Below, one piece after another: positions 16,588-26,198 of a stretch of 64,000 nucleotides of DNA. Each line of letters opens with the position of its first letter. Positions within the stretch are counted from its first letter, which is position 1. The position numbers were made by a program, and so were the translations under genes. The notes below the pieces were generated by a model. That model did no database searches, was not told where the DNA came from, and worked only from the letters and a program-made list of their open reading frames with translations. This stretch comes from JAGLON01 sp041394985 (GTDB lineage Bacteria > Zixibacteria > MSB-5A5 > GN15 > JAAZOE01), in the NCBI GenBank assembly GCA_041394985.1, contig JAWLBI010000001.1:2728001-2792000 (forward strand), written 5' to 3'.

Positions 16588-18633
16588 TTACTTAGAATTA
16601 TTATTTTGAGAAACGGTCACGGAATCAATAGTCGCTGCAGACGGTTTTGATGCGGTGTCGGATTCGCTGCCTCCGTTATCGCACGCTTCATCATCCGCGG
16701 GGCAGCTCTTTAATATTACCATCGTAATATCATCGTGTTGCTCATTACTGCCGACAAATCGGGCGATGTCGGATTCGATAATACCGGCCATTTCGACGCC
16801 GGATTTATCCGTGTTTTCCTCGAGAAGCTCTATAAGTCGCCCCGTCCCATAGGCGTTCTTGTTATACCCACGCCCCTCGGTAACGCCATCCGTGTAGATG
16901 AGAAGGAAATCATTATCTTCCAGTTTTATCTCCGCCGATTCCATGGCGTCGGCGAATTCACTGCCGTGCGCCTTGAGCCCGACCGGCATTCCCGGCGCAT
17001 TGATCGAATCCGCCTTTTTCGAGGCGCTGGAAAAATGAATAATCGGATTATGCCCGGCGGATGCAAAATTGATGACCCTGGTTTTGGTATTAATAATCGC
17101 CAATAATATGGTCACGAACATTCCGGCCTTGATGTCATCGGCCACGAAATCATTCACCTTGATGAGCACATCGCGGGCCGAATGATTCCCGCGCGCCTCG
17201 AGGCGCAGGACCGTCCGCACCATTGACATAACGAGCGAACCGGGAACGCCTTTCCCTGACACATCGGCTACTACGATACCAAACGTATCATCATCGATTT
17301 TCACGATATCGAACAAGTCGCCGCCGACCATGCGCGCGGCCTTGTAAATCGTCCCGATGTTAAAGCCTTTCACTTCGGGAAGTTTGGACGGTATCAATGC
17401 CTTCTGAATCGTTTCCGCCATCTGCATTTCTTTTTGCAGAATCTCCCGCTCGACGATATTCTTGCGGTCGCGGCGGATACGCATGATAAGCTCGTTTAAG
17501 GCCTTAGAGATTTCATAGAATTCCCCGGCGCCGGTCAATGGCAACTGGCTGTCAAGATCACCCTGCGAGAATTTTCGAACGCGATACACGATTCGCCCGA
17601 TCGGTCGCACGAAATAGTTCGACAACAGGTAAATACCTGAGATTCCGATAAACAGCCCAAGGCAGGTAATAATGATAATAATCTTGCGCGCCTCGCGAAG
17701 TTCCGCCTGCATGATGAGCGGCGAATATTCCATGATGACCGAGCCCAGGTCCGTCCCGCCGAAATTAATTTTGCGGACAATGAAGGGGTTGGCCTGATCC
17801 TGATTGTACACCTGCTTGTACTCGATATCTTTGATTTCGGCGAAGCGCTCCTGATTGTACTTCGTGTGCAGCCCCCCGGGGCCCCGAGAATCGGCCAGGA
17901 TCATTCCGTTGGCATCGATGATAACAATCGAGGTCAGGATATCATTGGCGAGCTGATACGACACGACCAGTTCATCGAACTCCACATCCGAGCGGTTATT
18001 GATGATATACCCATAGGCCTGTGATGCAATCGTATTACACAGAGCATCGACCGTCTTATCGAGCTGTGAGTGAATATACCGATGCGAGCGCGTATTGATG
18101 TAATAGTAAGCGCCGGCCACGAGGAATCCGACGATGAGCAGTGTAAACGCCGAAAACTTTACGCGCAGGGAAAGGCCGCCGCTCCATTCAAGTTCTTTTG
18201 CTCCCCGCTCGCTGAGGAACTTCGTCATGCGAAGTTCGTTTTCACCCTCGAGCGAATAATACTCGACCCGGTCCATGACCTTATTAATCAGGTAGAACCC
18301 GAGGCCACCCTTGCGGCCCGTCGAGGCCATCTTTTTAAGATCGAGCTTAGACTTGTCCGGAGGCTGGAACGATTTGCCGGTGTCGAAGAGCGAGAACGTG
18401 ATCGAGTGCTTGAACATCTCGACTTTCAGCCGCACCTCACCCTCATTGAACATATAGGCGTGGCGAATGATGTTCGTGGCGCCTTCTTCGATGGCCAATA
18501 CGATATTGTTGATTTCTTTGGAAGTCAGATTCGCCTGGAGACAGATTTCCTCGACTGTCTTGCGCATTCCGACCAACTGGCTTTCCTGCGCAGGAAAAGC
18601 TGCTACTATCTCTCTGATAGGCTTACGAAACAT
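16588..18633 (-). CDS. SpoIIE/RsbU-type phosphatase fused to RsbW-like ATPase and HAMP sensor
   Basis: A 681-residue membrane protein with an unusual order. Residues ~5-145 form an RsbW-like HATPase_c_2 domain (N-box VLAIEEGATNIIRHAY, G-box GRKGGLGFYLINKV). A membrane segment (~158-178), a ~135-residue extracytoplasmic sensor, a second membrane segment (IIIIITCLGLFIGISGIYLL), a HAMP linker, and a PP2C-like SpoIIE phosphatase domain (~400-640) follow, with metal-site motifs GGDLFDIV, VADVSGKGVPG and DGVTEG. In partner-switching, the kinase phosphorylates and the phosphatase dephosphorylates a STAS anti-anti-sigma factor (family knowledge). No STAS gene is seen nearby. A Ser/Thr/Asp-rich tail (~645-681) has no recognised role. 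Confidence 0.88.
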   Translation of the reverse strand: MFRKPIREIVAAFPAQESQLVGMRKTVEEICLQANLTSKEINNIVLAIEEGATNIIRHAYMFNEGEVRLKVEMFKHSITFSLFDTGKSFQPPDKSKLDLKKMASTGRKGGLGFYLINKVMDRVEYYSLEGENELRMTKFLSERGAKELEWSGGLSLRVKFSAFTLLIVGFLVAGAYYYINTRSHRYIHSQLDKTVDALCNTIASQAYGYIINNRSDVEFDELVVSYQLANDILTSIVIIDANGMILADSRGPGGLHTKYNQERFAEIKDIEYKQVYNQDQANPFIVRKINFGGTDLGSVIMEYSPLIMQAELREARKIIIIITCLGLFIGISGIYLLSNYFVRPIGRIVYRVRKFSQGDLDSQLPLTGAGEFYEISKALNELIMRIRRDRKNIVEREILQKEMQMAETIQKALIPSKLPEVKGFNIGTIYKAARMVGGDLFDIVKIDDDTFGIVVADVSGKGVPGSLVMSMVRTVLRLEARGNHSARDVLIKVNDFVADDIKAGMFVTILLAIINTKTRVINFASAGHNPIIHFSSASKKADSINAPGMPVGLKAHGSEFADAMESAEIKLEDNDFLLIYTDGVTEGRGYNKNAYGTGRLIELLEENTDKSGVEMAGIIESDIARFVGSNEQHDDITMVILKSCPADDEACDNGGSESDTASKPSAATIDSVTVSQNNNSK

Positions 18634-18766
18634 ACGCGTTCAATGTAATACAATTCTCGTATATTACGACAAAAAAACCCCCGAGGACTCTCCCCCACGC
18701 CCTCAAGAATACGTTGCGAATCGATGTAAACACTCAAAAAACCGTAGTAAACCAGCAGTAAGCCGC

Positions 18767-20587
18767 TTATTTTTTCAGGCGCAGCCGAGCCTGTTCGATA
18801 TTTTCCAGTGTATTCTTGTTGTTCGGATACACTTCCAATACGTCTTCCCACAACTCGATCGACTTCTCGTACTCGCCCCGTCGGAATGCTTCGAGCCCTT
18901 CGAGGTACAACTGCCAGACCCGCTCATTTTTCTGCAGGTCTTCAAGTGAAGTCGATTCCTGAATCCGGCTGTTAATCTTCGCCTGATATTCTTTAGCCGT
19001 TTCGTTATCAGGCTCAACCGTCAATGCGAGGTTAAATGCCCGCTGAGCCGAAATATATTTGCCCTGGTTGTAATATTCAAGCCCTAAATTCAAATGTTGG
19101 GCCAGACTCAACCGTTTTTCGGCCAATTCGGAGCCTTTTCGCGCCAGAGCATTACTTGTATTATAGACCAATACCGTGTTGTAATAGTTATAGGCGTCGA
19201 TATAATCACCCTGATCAAAGGCTCGCTTCGCCTTCGATATATTGGCGCTGATTACTTCGTCGATGGCTACGTTGATTTGGAGATCGAGCGAATCAAGCTC
19301 CGGACTCTCCGCTCCAAACTTACGAGCCATCTCTACCATATCGCGAGCCGCAATTAATGAGCCCTGCTGATACAGAACGCGAGATTGATTCATGAAGTCG
19401 ATACCGGCCATCGCCCCGCTGCTGTCGATGATAATTGCGGACTGTTGCGATTGTTTCGCATCACCCATCATCGCGAGAATATTGTTGATGCGGGCATTGA
19501 TATAGCCTTTATCGTCCGCATAGGCATCGGCGCGATAATAAGCCGCCAAAGCGGAATCATACCGGCCGTCGGAATAATACTCGTCAGCGGCATTAAGCTC
19601 GGCCAGCAGCGCCTTGTGACGCTGATCGGCCAGAAGTTTTTCTTCGCGCAGTTTCGCCGCTTCGCGCTGGCGAGTCAGTTTCTCTTCCTGAGACAGCCCG
19701 AAATCGAATGTAAACGAGAATCGGTGGCTGTCATCAAGGTATTCCATAAATTTGTAAGCATAATCGAATCGCAGATCCTGATAGCGAATACCCATACCAA
19801 CCGTCAGGTTGTCGCGATCATACCCTGTGCGGAGTGTTAATCCCGAATTGTGCGTCGCCTCGATACCGGTTCGTACTTTGGCGCTTCTATTCTCGGGTTT
19901 GTCGACATCAAATACAATATTAGCCTGTATCGGTGAGAATTGGTCGCCGAGTCGATAGGCCAGACCGGTTTTCAGCACATAGGGCGTGCGCTCTTTTTCA
20001 TTAATTAACTGCATCTTCGGACCGATGATGTCCTGCAGGAGAATACCGGCGCTGAGGCGATTTGTGATAACATACCGTCCCGATACATCCAATCCGAATC
20101 CATAGGCGGAATAGGTATCGATCGAATGATGCACCATTTTACCGGATGCGCCGAACGTAAATTTGCTGTTTATGTTGTGAGCATAGGATGCGATAAACTG
20201 GAGACGCGAGGCCGAGAAACGTCCCAGATCATAATATTCATTGTCACGGCGGCCGATATCATCGGTTCCGAGGCGCATCCCGGCAAAACCGAAGGCGCCT
20301 TTGTTGAACGGCATGACATAGCCGAGAAAATCGTATACTGTTTCTTCGAACAGAATCGTGTGCAGGAAGGTTATCTGCTGTGATTGAAGCGAGAACATAC
20401 CCGCCGGGTTGTAATAGATCGCAGTGGCATCATCGGAAAGTCCGACGAAGCCATTGCCCATGCCCATAGCACGAGCACCTGCTCCGATCGAGAACACCGA
20501 TTCGGTTCCGGCATCGTCTGCAGCAGGAACAAAACTCGAGAACAGGCCGAGCAGTAAAACGAGTATGCACAGCTTCGTCATTCTCAT
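18767..20587 (-). CDS. PorV/PorQ-like outer-membrane protein fused to TPR repeats
   Basis: A 606-residue protein with a signal peptide (LCILVLLLGLFSSFVPAAD). Residues ~28-300 match the PorV/PorQ family of beta-barrel proteins (SIGAGARAMGMGNGFVGLSDDATAIYYNPAG, then repeating barrel strands such as FTFGASGKMVHHSID). In T9SS, PorV carries cargo to the cell-surface attachment complex. A short charged helix (~300-335, RQREAAKLREEKLLADQR) leads into ~270 residues of tetratricopeptide repeats ending GLEAFRRGEYEKSIELWEDVLEVYPNN. The fusion puts a protein-binding scaffold on the barrel, presumably in the periplasm. Its ATG overlaps the upstream gene's stop (ATGA), so it is translationally coupled to a probable T9SS cargo. 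Confidence 0.85.
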   Translation of the reverse strand: MRMTKLCILVLLLGLFSSFVPAADDAGTESVFSIGAGARAMGMGNGFVGLSDDATAIYYNPAGMFSLQSQQITFLHTILFEETVYDFLGYVMPFNKGAFGFAGMRLGTDDIGRRDNEYYDLGRFSASRLQFIASYAHNINSKFTFGASGKMVHHSIDTYSAYGFGLDVSGRYVITNRLSAGILLQDIIGPKMQLINEKERTPYVLKTGLAYRLGDQFSPIQANIVFDVDKPENRSAKVRTGIEATHNSGLTLRTGYDRDNLTVGMGIRYQDLRFDYAYKFMEYLDDSHRFSFTFDFGLSQEEKLTRQREAAKLREEKLLADQRHKALLAELNAADEYYSDGRYDSALAAYYRADAYADDKGYINARINNILAMMGDAKQSQQSAIIIDSSGAMAGIDFMNQSRVLYQQGSLIAARDMVEMARKFGAESPELDSLDLQINVAIDEVISANISKAKRAFDQGDYIDAYNYYNTVLVYNTSNALARKGSELAEKRLSLAQHLNLGLEYYNQGKYISAQRAFNLALTVEPDNETAKEYQAKINSRIQESTSLEDLQKNERVWQLYLEGLEAFRRGEYEKSIELWEDVLEVYPNNKNTLENIEQARLRLKK

Positions 20588-23500
20588 TTTACCACCGCCA
20601 TTTTTAATTTGGCTTTCAGACCGCCCTGGGCCACTTCGATATAGGCGATATAGACGCCGTTGAGAACTATCTCGCCGTCACCGTTGCGGCCGTCCCAATA
20701 GGCGCGAGCCAACTGATCCCCCTGCCCACCGGCGCTGCCGGCAGCATAATGCAGGTGGCGGACTTTCTCACCGGTCGCGGTGAAGATGTAAATATCGACA
20801 TCGGAATCGGACGGCAGATTGTAAATAAACTCCGTTTCCTCCACCATCGGATTAAACGGGTTCGGGTAATTTTTAAATGACTCGCCGAATTCAGTCGCGA
20901 TAATCGCCTGCGGTAAACTTACTTCAAAGGCGCGATCCAACACGCCGGTAATCGTGACTCGCTCGCCGGTACGCGGCCCGGAAACAAATTCGGCGGTGAT
21001 GTCATCGCCATCGAGGCGCATATTGAAGAAATCGAGCAATGCATCAATTTTCGGCATGAACCGCATCTCGAGAACGGTCTTCTGGCCTGCCTCGATGAAC
21101 ATATCATTGAATTTAAAAGCTAATTCGCCGTTTATAAAGATGAGTTCCGTCTTCAACTCATTATTGACATAAAAACCGGAGCCATTATCCTCGACGATGT
21201 ATGAGCCGTCAATCTTGTTGCCGTCGCGGTCGGTGACCTTGATCATGATCGTTTTGACACCGATGATATTGCGGCTGTCGGATGTCACATTTTCCATGGA
21301 CAACTTGAACAGCGTGCTCATCTGATTACGAATCAATGGTTGCGTATCGAATGAATCAGGCTGAATCACCAGTCGCGTAATCGAGGCCTCCACCTTAAAC
21401 GGGAGCGTCACCGGATCACTCAGATCGGTCACCGGTTCGCCGGTATTTTTATCTATCGGGGTCTCGCCCCAGCGAACGGTTAATTCGGACGAAAATGCGA
21501 CATTCGGAGAAACCAGCGCCCAGGCCATATCTTCGCCCAGAGTCACGGAGATCGGAAATTCGACACCGAAATTCTCGGTTCCATCATAATCAAGAAGCAG
21601 TGTCCCGCCGGTGAAATCGGACTGCCCGTCATTGTCGTATTCGGCGGTGATGATAAAGACTTCATTGAAATCGAGCACCGCTATCGGGCCGATACGATCC
21701 TGGATTTCCGCAGAGAAAGTCAGATTGGCCGGGATCTGAATCACGGCGATGGCATCGTTATCGATTTCAGAAAGCTGCTGATCCAGATTCGAGGCCGTCA
21801 GATAGAATCGCTCGGCAGGATTCGGATTTTCATCGGCAGTAATAGTAAAGGTAACTATTGCCGTATCCCCTGCCGGGAGAGATTCGACGAGAATCGGATC
21901 TGAGATGCTCGACCCGCCGTCCGAGTTTGCCGTTACGGTAAACGGCCTCGTGACATCAGCAGTCGAACTGTTATAAATTTTTCCTACCAGACTGAATTCC
22001 TGTCCGGTATTCACGAACGGCACATTGGGCGCCTCGATTTCCAGCGAAACGATTCTCGTTGCGGGAAGATCAGTAATAGTCAGCGGAATGCCGAAATAAA
22101 TCGTCCGGTTGACATCGAAATAGTCGCTCTCGGTACCGACAATCGTCAGGCTGCCGACCAAATTTTTATTCAGCCAATTGCTGGGAATCGCTACCGGCAT
22201 GGTCGTTAATTCAGTGATTCCGTCGGTCAGTGTGTAGCTATCTTCCGCCAGCCGAGCCTGACTGGAGACTTGCCCGTCGGAAATCGCGAAGAATGTCTGC
22301 GTGCCATCCAGGTTTACGATTGACTGCCCAACTAATTCCAGCGGAACGGTAAACGAAACCGATGATCCGACGGTTGCATTGACCGGCGTGACATTGTCGC
22401 CATTGACGAGATAAAGCGCTCGCGGAATAATAGTCAGAGAATCACCGGGGACAAACTGCATCTGATACTCGAGCGGATAGCCGTCTTCCTGATACATGCG
22501 AAGTGAAATTTCGAGTCCGTATGCGTAAGTCCTAAGCTGTAAATCCGGGCGAATGATAAAATCACTTTCAATGAGAAGTGACGGCGACCAGTCATACGTA
22601 AATTTGCCGCTGCTCACCGTATAGACATTATCTAATCTTACACGGTATGAGAGATAAGTATCGGAATCAAAATCGTTGCTGTTGTTGATCGTAAACCCGC
22701 CGGTCAGGGTATCGGGCCGTTGCAGGGCAATTGCCGGAAGATCCCAATCCGATATCGTGAATTCAGCGAACGGAATAATCGCCACTTCTTCGTCAATATA
22801 TGTGGTGACTGAAATCGTTTCCTCGCCATAAACATACTCAGCGATAGCAGTAATTCGGTACGTGTAATCACCCGGCTCAATATCCGAGTTCAACTCGACC
22901 ATATACTGGCATTTCGAGACACTGCCTGCTTCAGGAATGCAATCAGACGGCAGAATTTCAAACGAATCACTATTGCCGATAGATATGAATCCGGCGGTAC
23001 CATTCAATGAAACCGGAGTTACATTTCCCGGATTTTGCATATAACCGCGTGTGCCGGTAGTCCATCCCCGTGGTATCTCATTGGCCAGATTGTAATTCTC
23101 GGCTGTCTCTAATGCTATGCCATTGGCATAAAACTCGGTATGGAGAGTCAGCGTAGTATCCGGTCCGCTGCCAAGTGTTACTCTAAGCGTAACAATTCCG
23201 GGTGCACCGGAATAGACCATTGAATCAATGGTCAGCGTCGCGCCATCAAATAAGTCAGCTGAAACGATGGCAGGAGATATTGTGCCTGAAGACGCAATAA
23301 AAATGACTTCATCTATGGCCGAACCGATATCCATCTTCGGATTGCCGTAATAATCGAGAATCGTGACTGCAAATCCGCCGATAAACGGATGCCCGACAAA
23401 CTGCGTCTCATCCAATGCGAACTGCGCTTCCGCGGCGCTGACAGGCAACACCTCAATCGTCTGACGTCTGGAGAATTCCCCGAGACCGAAGTCCAAATCA

Positions 23501-24909
23501 TTCAGGCCTGCCGCATAGAGTGTGAATTCGGCGCTGCCGGTACCGTTTGCCACAAAGATATCAGAGATATCCGGCTCGGTGCCATTCGGTGAAGTCTCGC
23601 CGCCTGTGACCGAGATTATACCTGTGAACGGATTGCCGTGATTATCAACGGCATCAAGAATCTCTATCGTAAAATCATCGCCCGCATAAACTACCTCGGG
23701 GGCATTGACGATAAAACTGATTTCGCCCTCAGTCGTGACAAAAATGCCGCCTGCCGTAGCCGTCAGGCCATCATCGCTTAAAACCGATAATACACGCGGC
23801 CCCGCCGTCTGGAAAATAAATTCGTCACCAGAAAAGACTCTTCCCCCCTGATCCTCTGCAGTAAATCGATAAGGATTGCCTTCATCATACGGTACCTCCG
23901 CTTGTTCGTCATCGGTTGTGAACCAGACGGAACCGGTGAAATCAGTCTTTTTATTTTCAAAACCGTCATAAACGGAAACGTCAACGTCATTGTGCAGAGA
24001 TTGGCCGGATTCTATCGTATCCGGAACAACTAACAACTCGAGCCGTTCGGCATCGCCCGGAGTGACAATTATAGGACCCGAGAATGCAGTCAATTCTTGG
24101 AAATCTGCCTGAACCCGCCCGGTACCGACTGTCGTCGCCATGAGTGCGGATTCGACCATATAACCGATGGGATCGAGTTCTTCATCAATTGACCAGGCAA
24201 TGTCATCGGTGGCGATAGTATTGCCGTATTTGTCGGTGACCTCGGCGAAAAACGGCGTGAGATCGCCCGCCCGAACGGTCAGAGCATCCGAAGGCGACAC
24301 AGCAAGATACATCGGGCTATCCGGAATCAACTCGAAGTAATCGCTGAAAGCCGGACCGGCCACGGTCTGCGCGAAGTAATTATCCACCTTGACGACAACC
24401 CGGAAGTCTCGAGCCTCGGTCGGATTCTTGATTGAATTAATCGTGATATAGGCGAAATCAGGTTGAGACGGACTGGGGAGATTGTCGCGGAAGCGGACGA
24501 CAAGCGAGTGATAGTATATGAAAACCCAGGCGATCTGAGGATCGCTGTGCATATCATCTGTGTCGCGATAAGAAACGGATGAAATCGTCGTCAGGTCAAA
24601 TTCGGGCGGAAACGTGATAACGACCTGCCGACCTCGGAGCAATCCATGCGGGAAATAAAACGTGCTCGGAAGCTGAAAACCTACCTGATGGACGGCACTC
24701 TGTCCGACGGTATACACCGACAGCGTGTCCGTAACATCTTCCAATCCAACCGGAAACGGAGGCGTGGAACCGGCAGAAAAATTATCAGGGGCATCGGCAA
24801 TTGTCGATACATAGTCTTCATCGACAAATGTAAATCCGATATCCTGACCAAAGGCGATACCGGTGAGAAGGGAGAGAAGACAGGTTATCAGCAGTACTTT
24901 TCGCATCAT
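20584..24909 (-). CDS. Giant T9SS cargo with Ig-like repeats
   Basis: About 1441 residues. An N-terminal signal peptide (KVLLITCLLSLLTGIAFGQ) is followed by many beta-sandwich modules of Ig/invasin/filamin type, recognisable from repeats such as AGDLTPFFAEVTDKYGNTI, NDVDVSVYDGFENKKTDF and AGDDFTIEILDAVDNHGN. The last ~95 residues, from SFKNYPNPFNPMVEETEF to GVYIAYIEVAQGG...KMAVVK, form a FlgD-Ig/T9SS-type sorting domain. Predicted to be exported across the outer membrane and displayed as a long filament-like adhesin or surface layer element; function is inference. Start is ambiguous among TTG 24918, ATG 24909 and ATG 24906; the ATG pair fits GGGAT spacing best. The PorV-TPR gene follows with a 4-base overlap. 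Confidence 0.85.
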   Translation of the reverse strand: MMRKVLLITCLLSLLTGIAFGQDIGFTFVDEDYVSTIADAPDNFSAGSTPPFPVGLEDVTDTLSVYTVGQSAVHQVGFQLPSTFYFPHGLLRGRQVVITFPPEFDLTTISSVSYRDTDDMHSDPQIAWVFIYYHSLVVRFRDNLPSPSQPDFAYITINSIKNPTEARDFRVVVKVDNYFAQTVAGPAFSDYFELIPDSPMYLAVSPSDALTVRAGDLTPFFAEVTDKYGNTIATDDIAWSIDEELDPIGYMVESALMATTVGTGRVQADFQELTAFSGPIIVTPGDAERLELLVVPDTIESGQSLHNDVDVSVYDGFENKKTDFTGSVWFTTDDEQAEVPYDEGNPYRFTAEDQGGRVFSGDEFIFQTAGPRVLSVLSDDGLTATAGGIFVTTEGEISFIVNAPEVVYAGDDFTIEILDAVDNHGNPFTGIISVTGGETSPNGTEPDISDIFVANGTGSAEFTLYAAGLNDLDFGLGEFSRRQTIEVLPVSAAEAQFALDETQFVGHPFIGGFAVTILDYYGNPKMDIGSAIDEVIFIASSGTISPAIVSADLFDGATLTIDSMVYSGAPGIVTLRVTLGSGPDTTLTLHTEFYANGIALETAENYNLANEIPRGWTTGTRGYMQNPGNVTPVSLNGTAGFISIGNSDSFEILPSDCIPEAGSVSKCQYMVELNSDIEPGDYTYRITAIAEYVYGEETISVTTYIDEEVAIIPFAEFTISDWDLPAIALQRPDTLTGGFTINNSNDFDSDTYLSYRVRLDNVYTVSSGKFTYDWSPSLLIESDFIIRPDLQLRTYAYGLEISLRMYQEDGYPLEYQMQFVPGDSLTIIPRALYLVNGDNVTPVNATVGSSVSFTVPLELVGQSIVNLDGTQTFFAISDGQVSSQARLAEDSYTLTDGITELTTMPVAIPSNWLNKNLVGSLTIVGTESDYFDVNRTIYFGIPLTITDLPATRIVSLEIEAPNVPFVNTGQEFSLVGKIYNSSTADVTRPFTVTANSDGGSSISDPILVESLPAGDTAIVTFTITADENPNPAERFYLTASNLDQQLSEIDNDAIAVIQIPANLTFSAEIQDRIGPIAVLDFNEVFIITAEYDNDGQSDFTGGTLLLDYDGTENFGVEFPISVTLGEDMAWALVSPNVAFSSELTVRWGETPIDKNTGEPVTDLSDPVTLPFKVEASITRLVIQPDSFDTQPLIRNQMSTLFKLSMENVTSDSRNIIGVKTIMIKVTDRDGNKIDGSYIVEDNGSGFYVNNELKTELIFINGELAFKFNDMFIEAGQKTVLEMRFMPKIDALLDFFNMRLDGDDITAEFVSGPRTGERVTITGVLDRAFEVSLPQAIIATEFGESFKNYPNPFNPMVEETEFIYNLPSDSDVDIYIFTATGEKVRHLHYAAGSAGGQGDQLARAYWDGRNGDGEIVLNGVYIAYIEVAQGGLKAKLKMAVVK

Positions 24910-25307
24910 TATTCGCAATACATCCCAGTGTTGTATGCCGAGAATAAAGCAAAAGCTATGCCCTAGTTTCCCTACCAGCCCCTTTTCCTGAAATATTCTG
25001 AGATATCGTGAATTGGAAAATTCGGAGACTGCAGAAGCTTATCTAATTAATTACCCGACAAATTCTTACAACTATAACAAAAATCAACAATTTGCCATGA
25101 ATTTTCACGATTTTTCTCGAGAAGTAATCCCAAAATCCGGTCTATGCAACATTTTGCACCTAATACGCATACATACACATAAGCTCTTCATTATAGTGCA
25201 TGAGTTAGTATTTCATCCCCGAATATCAAGAAGAAACGGCTGCCAATCTCGTGTAACTGACAGCCGTTAAGATTTCATAATGTATAGCTTTAACGAATAC
25301 TTATAAG
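24910..25307 (-). other. 398-bp intergenic region: folD terminator and A+T-rich leader of the giant cargo gene
   Basis: The part nearest folD holds the terminator hairpin (25235-25268). The remaining ~320 bp is A+T-rich and must hold the promoter of the giant cargo gene. Minus-strand candidates are TATAAT at 25190-25195 (no good -35) and a weaker TTGTTG-17-TAAGAA arrangement further downstream. No riboswitch fold was recognised and no convincing ORF is present. Confidence 0.5.
25225..25268 (-). terminator. Terminator of the translation/division operon after folD
   Basis: Stem of 11 bp on the minus strand: AACGGCTGTCA (25268-25258) pairs with TGGCAGCCGTT (25245-25235), one G-U pair, 12-base loop. 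A TTTCTTCTT tract follows. It lies 40 bases after the folD stop. Confidence 0.75.
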
Positions 25308-26198
25308 CTATTGTTTACTCACAAGTTTTAGCCTTGCGGCTCGAACGGTATTATACATCAGCATGGCAATCGTAATCGGACCGACTCCACCCGGAACCGG
25401 TGTTATCCATGAGGCCTTGTCAACGCAACTGTCGAAGTCTACATCGCCGCAGACATAGTATCCCTTTTCGGTACTGGGATCATCGACGCGATTCGTACCG
25501 ACGTCAATGATGACCGCCCCTTCTTTCACCATGTTGCCGGTTACGAATTTCGGCATCCCCATGGCTGCAACCAGAATATCGGCCTGCCGGACTTCCCCGA
25601 CGATATTTGTCGTCCCGGTATGGCAAACAGTCACCGTCGCGTTACAACCCTCCCATTTCTGCATCAACATAGCCGCCAGCGGCTTGCCGACGATATTGCC
25701 GCGACCGAGAATAACTACTTTTTTTCCCTTGGGATTTTGACCGATTTCATCAAGAATTCGAATGACGCCAAACGGCGTACAAGGGAGAAAAATCGGCGAA
25801 CCCAGCATCATGTACCCGACATTCATCGGATGGAAACCATCGACATCCTTGAGCGGATCGACATTCAGAATCATATCGAGTTCGTCGATGTGCTTCGGCA
25901 ACGGCGACTGAATGAGGATGCCGTGAACATCCTCTCTCTGGTTTAGATTAATGACCAGTTGTCTGAGCTCGTCGGCCGAGGTCTCTGCCGGGAGCTTAAT
26001 GACTTCGCCGTTAATGCCGACTTTCTTGCAGGCTTTGGCCTTGTTGTTGACGTAGATGTGAGATGCGGGATCGTCACCGACCAGAACGGCGGTAAGCCCC
26101 GGAGTGATTCCCTGCTTGGCAAGGATTTCAACTTCGGATTTAACCTCTTCTTTAATCTTCTTCGCTATCGCTTTGCCGTCTATCAGCTTCCCCGCCAT
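25308..26198 (-). CDS. folD: Bifunctional methylenetetrahydrofolate dehydrogenase/cyclohydrolase
   Basis: A 296-residue cytosolic enzyme interconverting 5,10-methylene-THF, methenyl-THF and 10-formyl-THF to supply one-carbon units, including for formyl-methionyl-tRNA. Family motifs visible: YVNNKAKACKKVGI with the catalytic Lys (~56), QSPLPKH, DVDGFHPMNVG, VVILGRGNIVGKPLA (NADP-binding), and TPVPGGVGPITIAML at the end. Length is standard. The start is ATG 26198, six bases after GAGGAGG; the gene begins inside the end of the phosphodiesterase gene (47-base overlap). It is the last gene of the long translation/division operon. Confidence 0.95.
   Translation of the reverse strand: MAGKLIDGKAIAKKIKEEVKSEVEILAKQGITPGLTAVLVGDDPASHIYVNNKAKACKKVGINGEVIKLPAETSADELRQLVINLNQREDVHGILIQSPLPKHIDELDMILNVDPLKDVDGFHPMNVGYMMLGSPIFLPCTPFGVIRILDEIGQNPKGKKVVILGRGNIVGKPLAAMLMQKWEGCNATVTVCHTGTTNIVGEVRQADILVAAMGMPKFVTGNMVKEGAVIIDVGTNRVDDPSTEKGYYVCGDVDFDSCVDKASWITPVPGGVGPITIAMLMYNTVRAARLKLVSKQ

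Noticed and set aside
24910..25234. Riboswitch (e.g. cyclic di-GMP type) in the leader of the giant cargo gene
   Set aside because: Length would permit it, but no recognisable conserved core or paired regions could be matched by eye.
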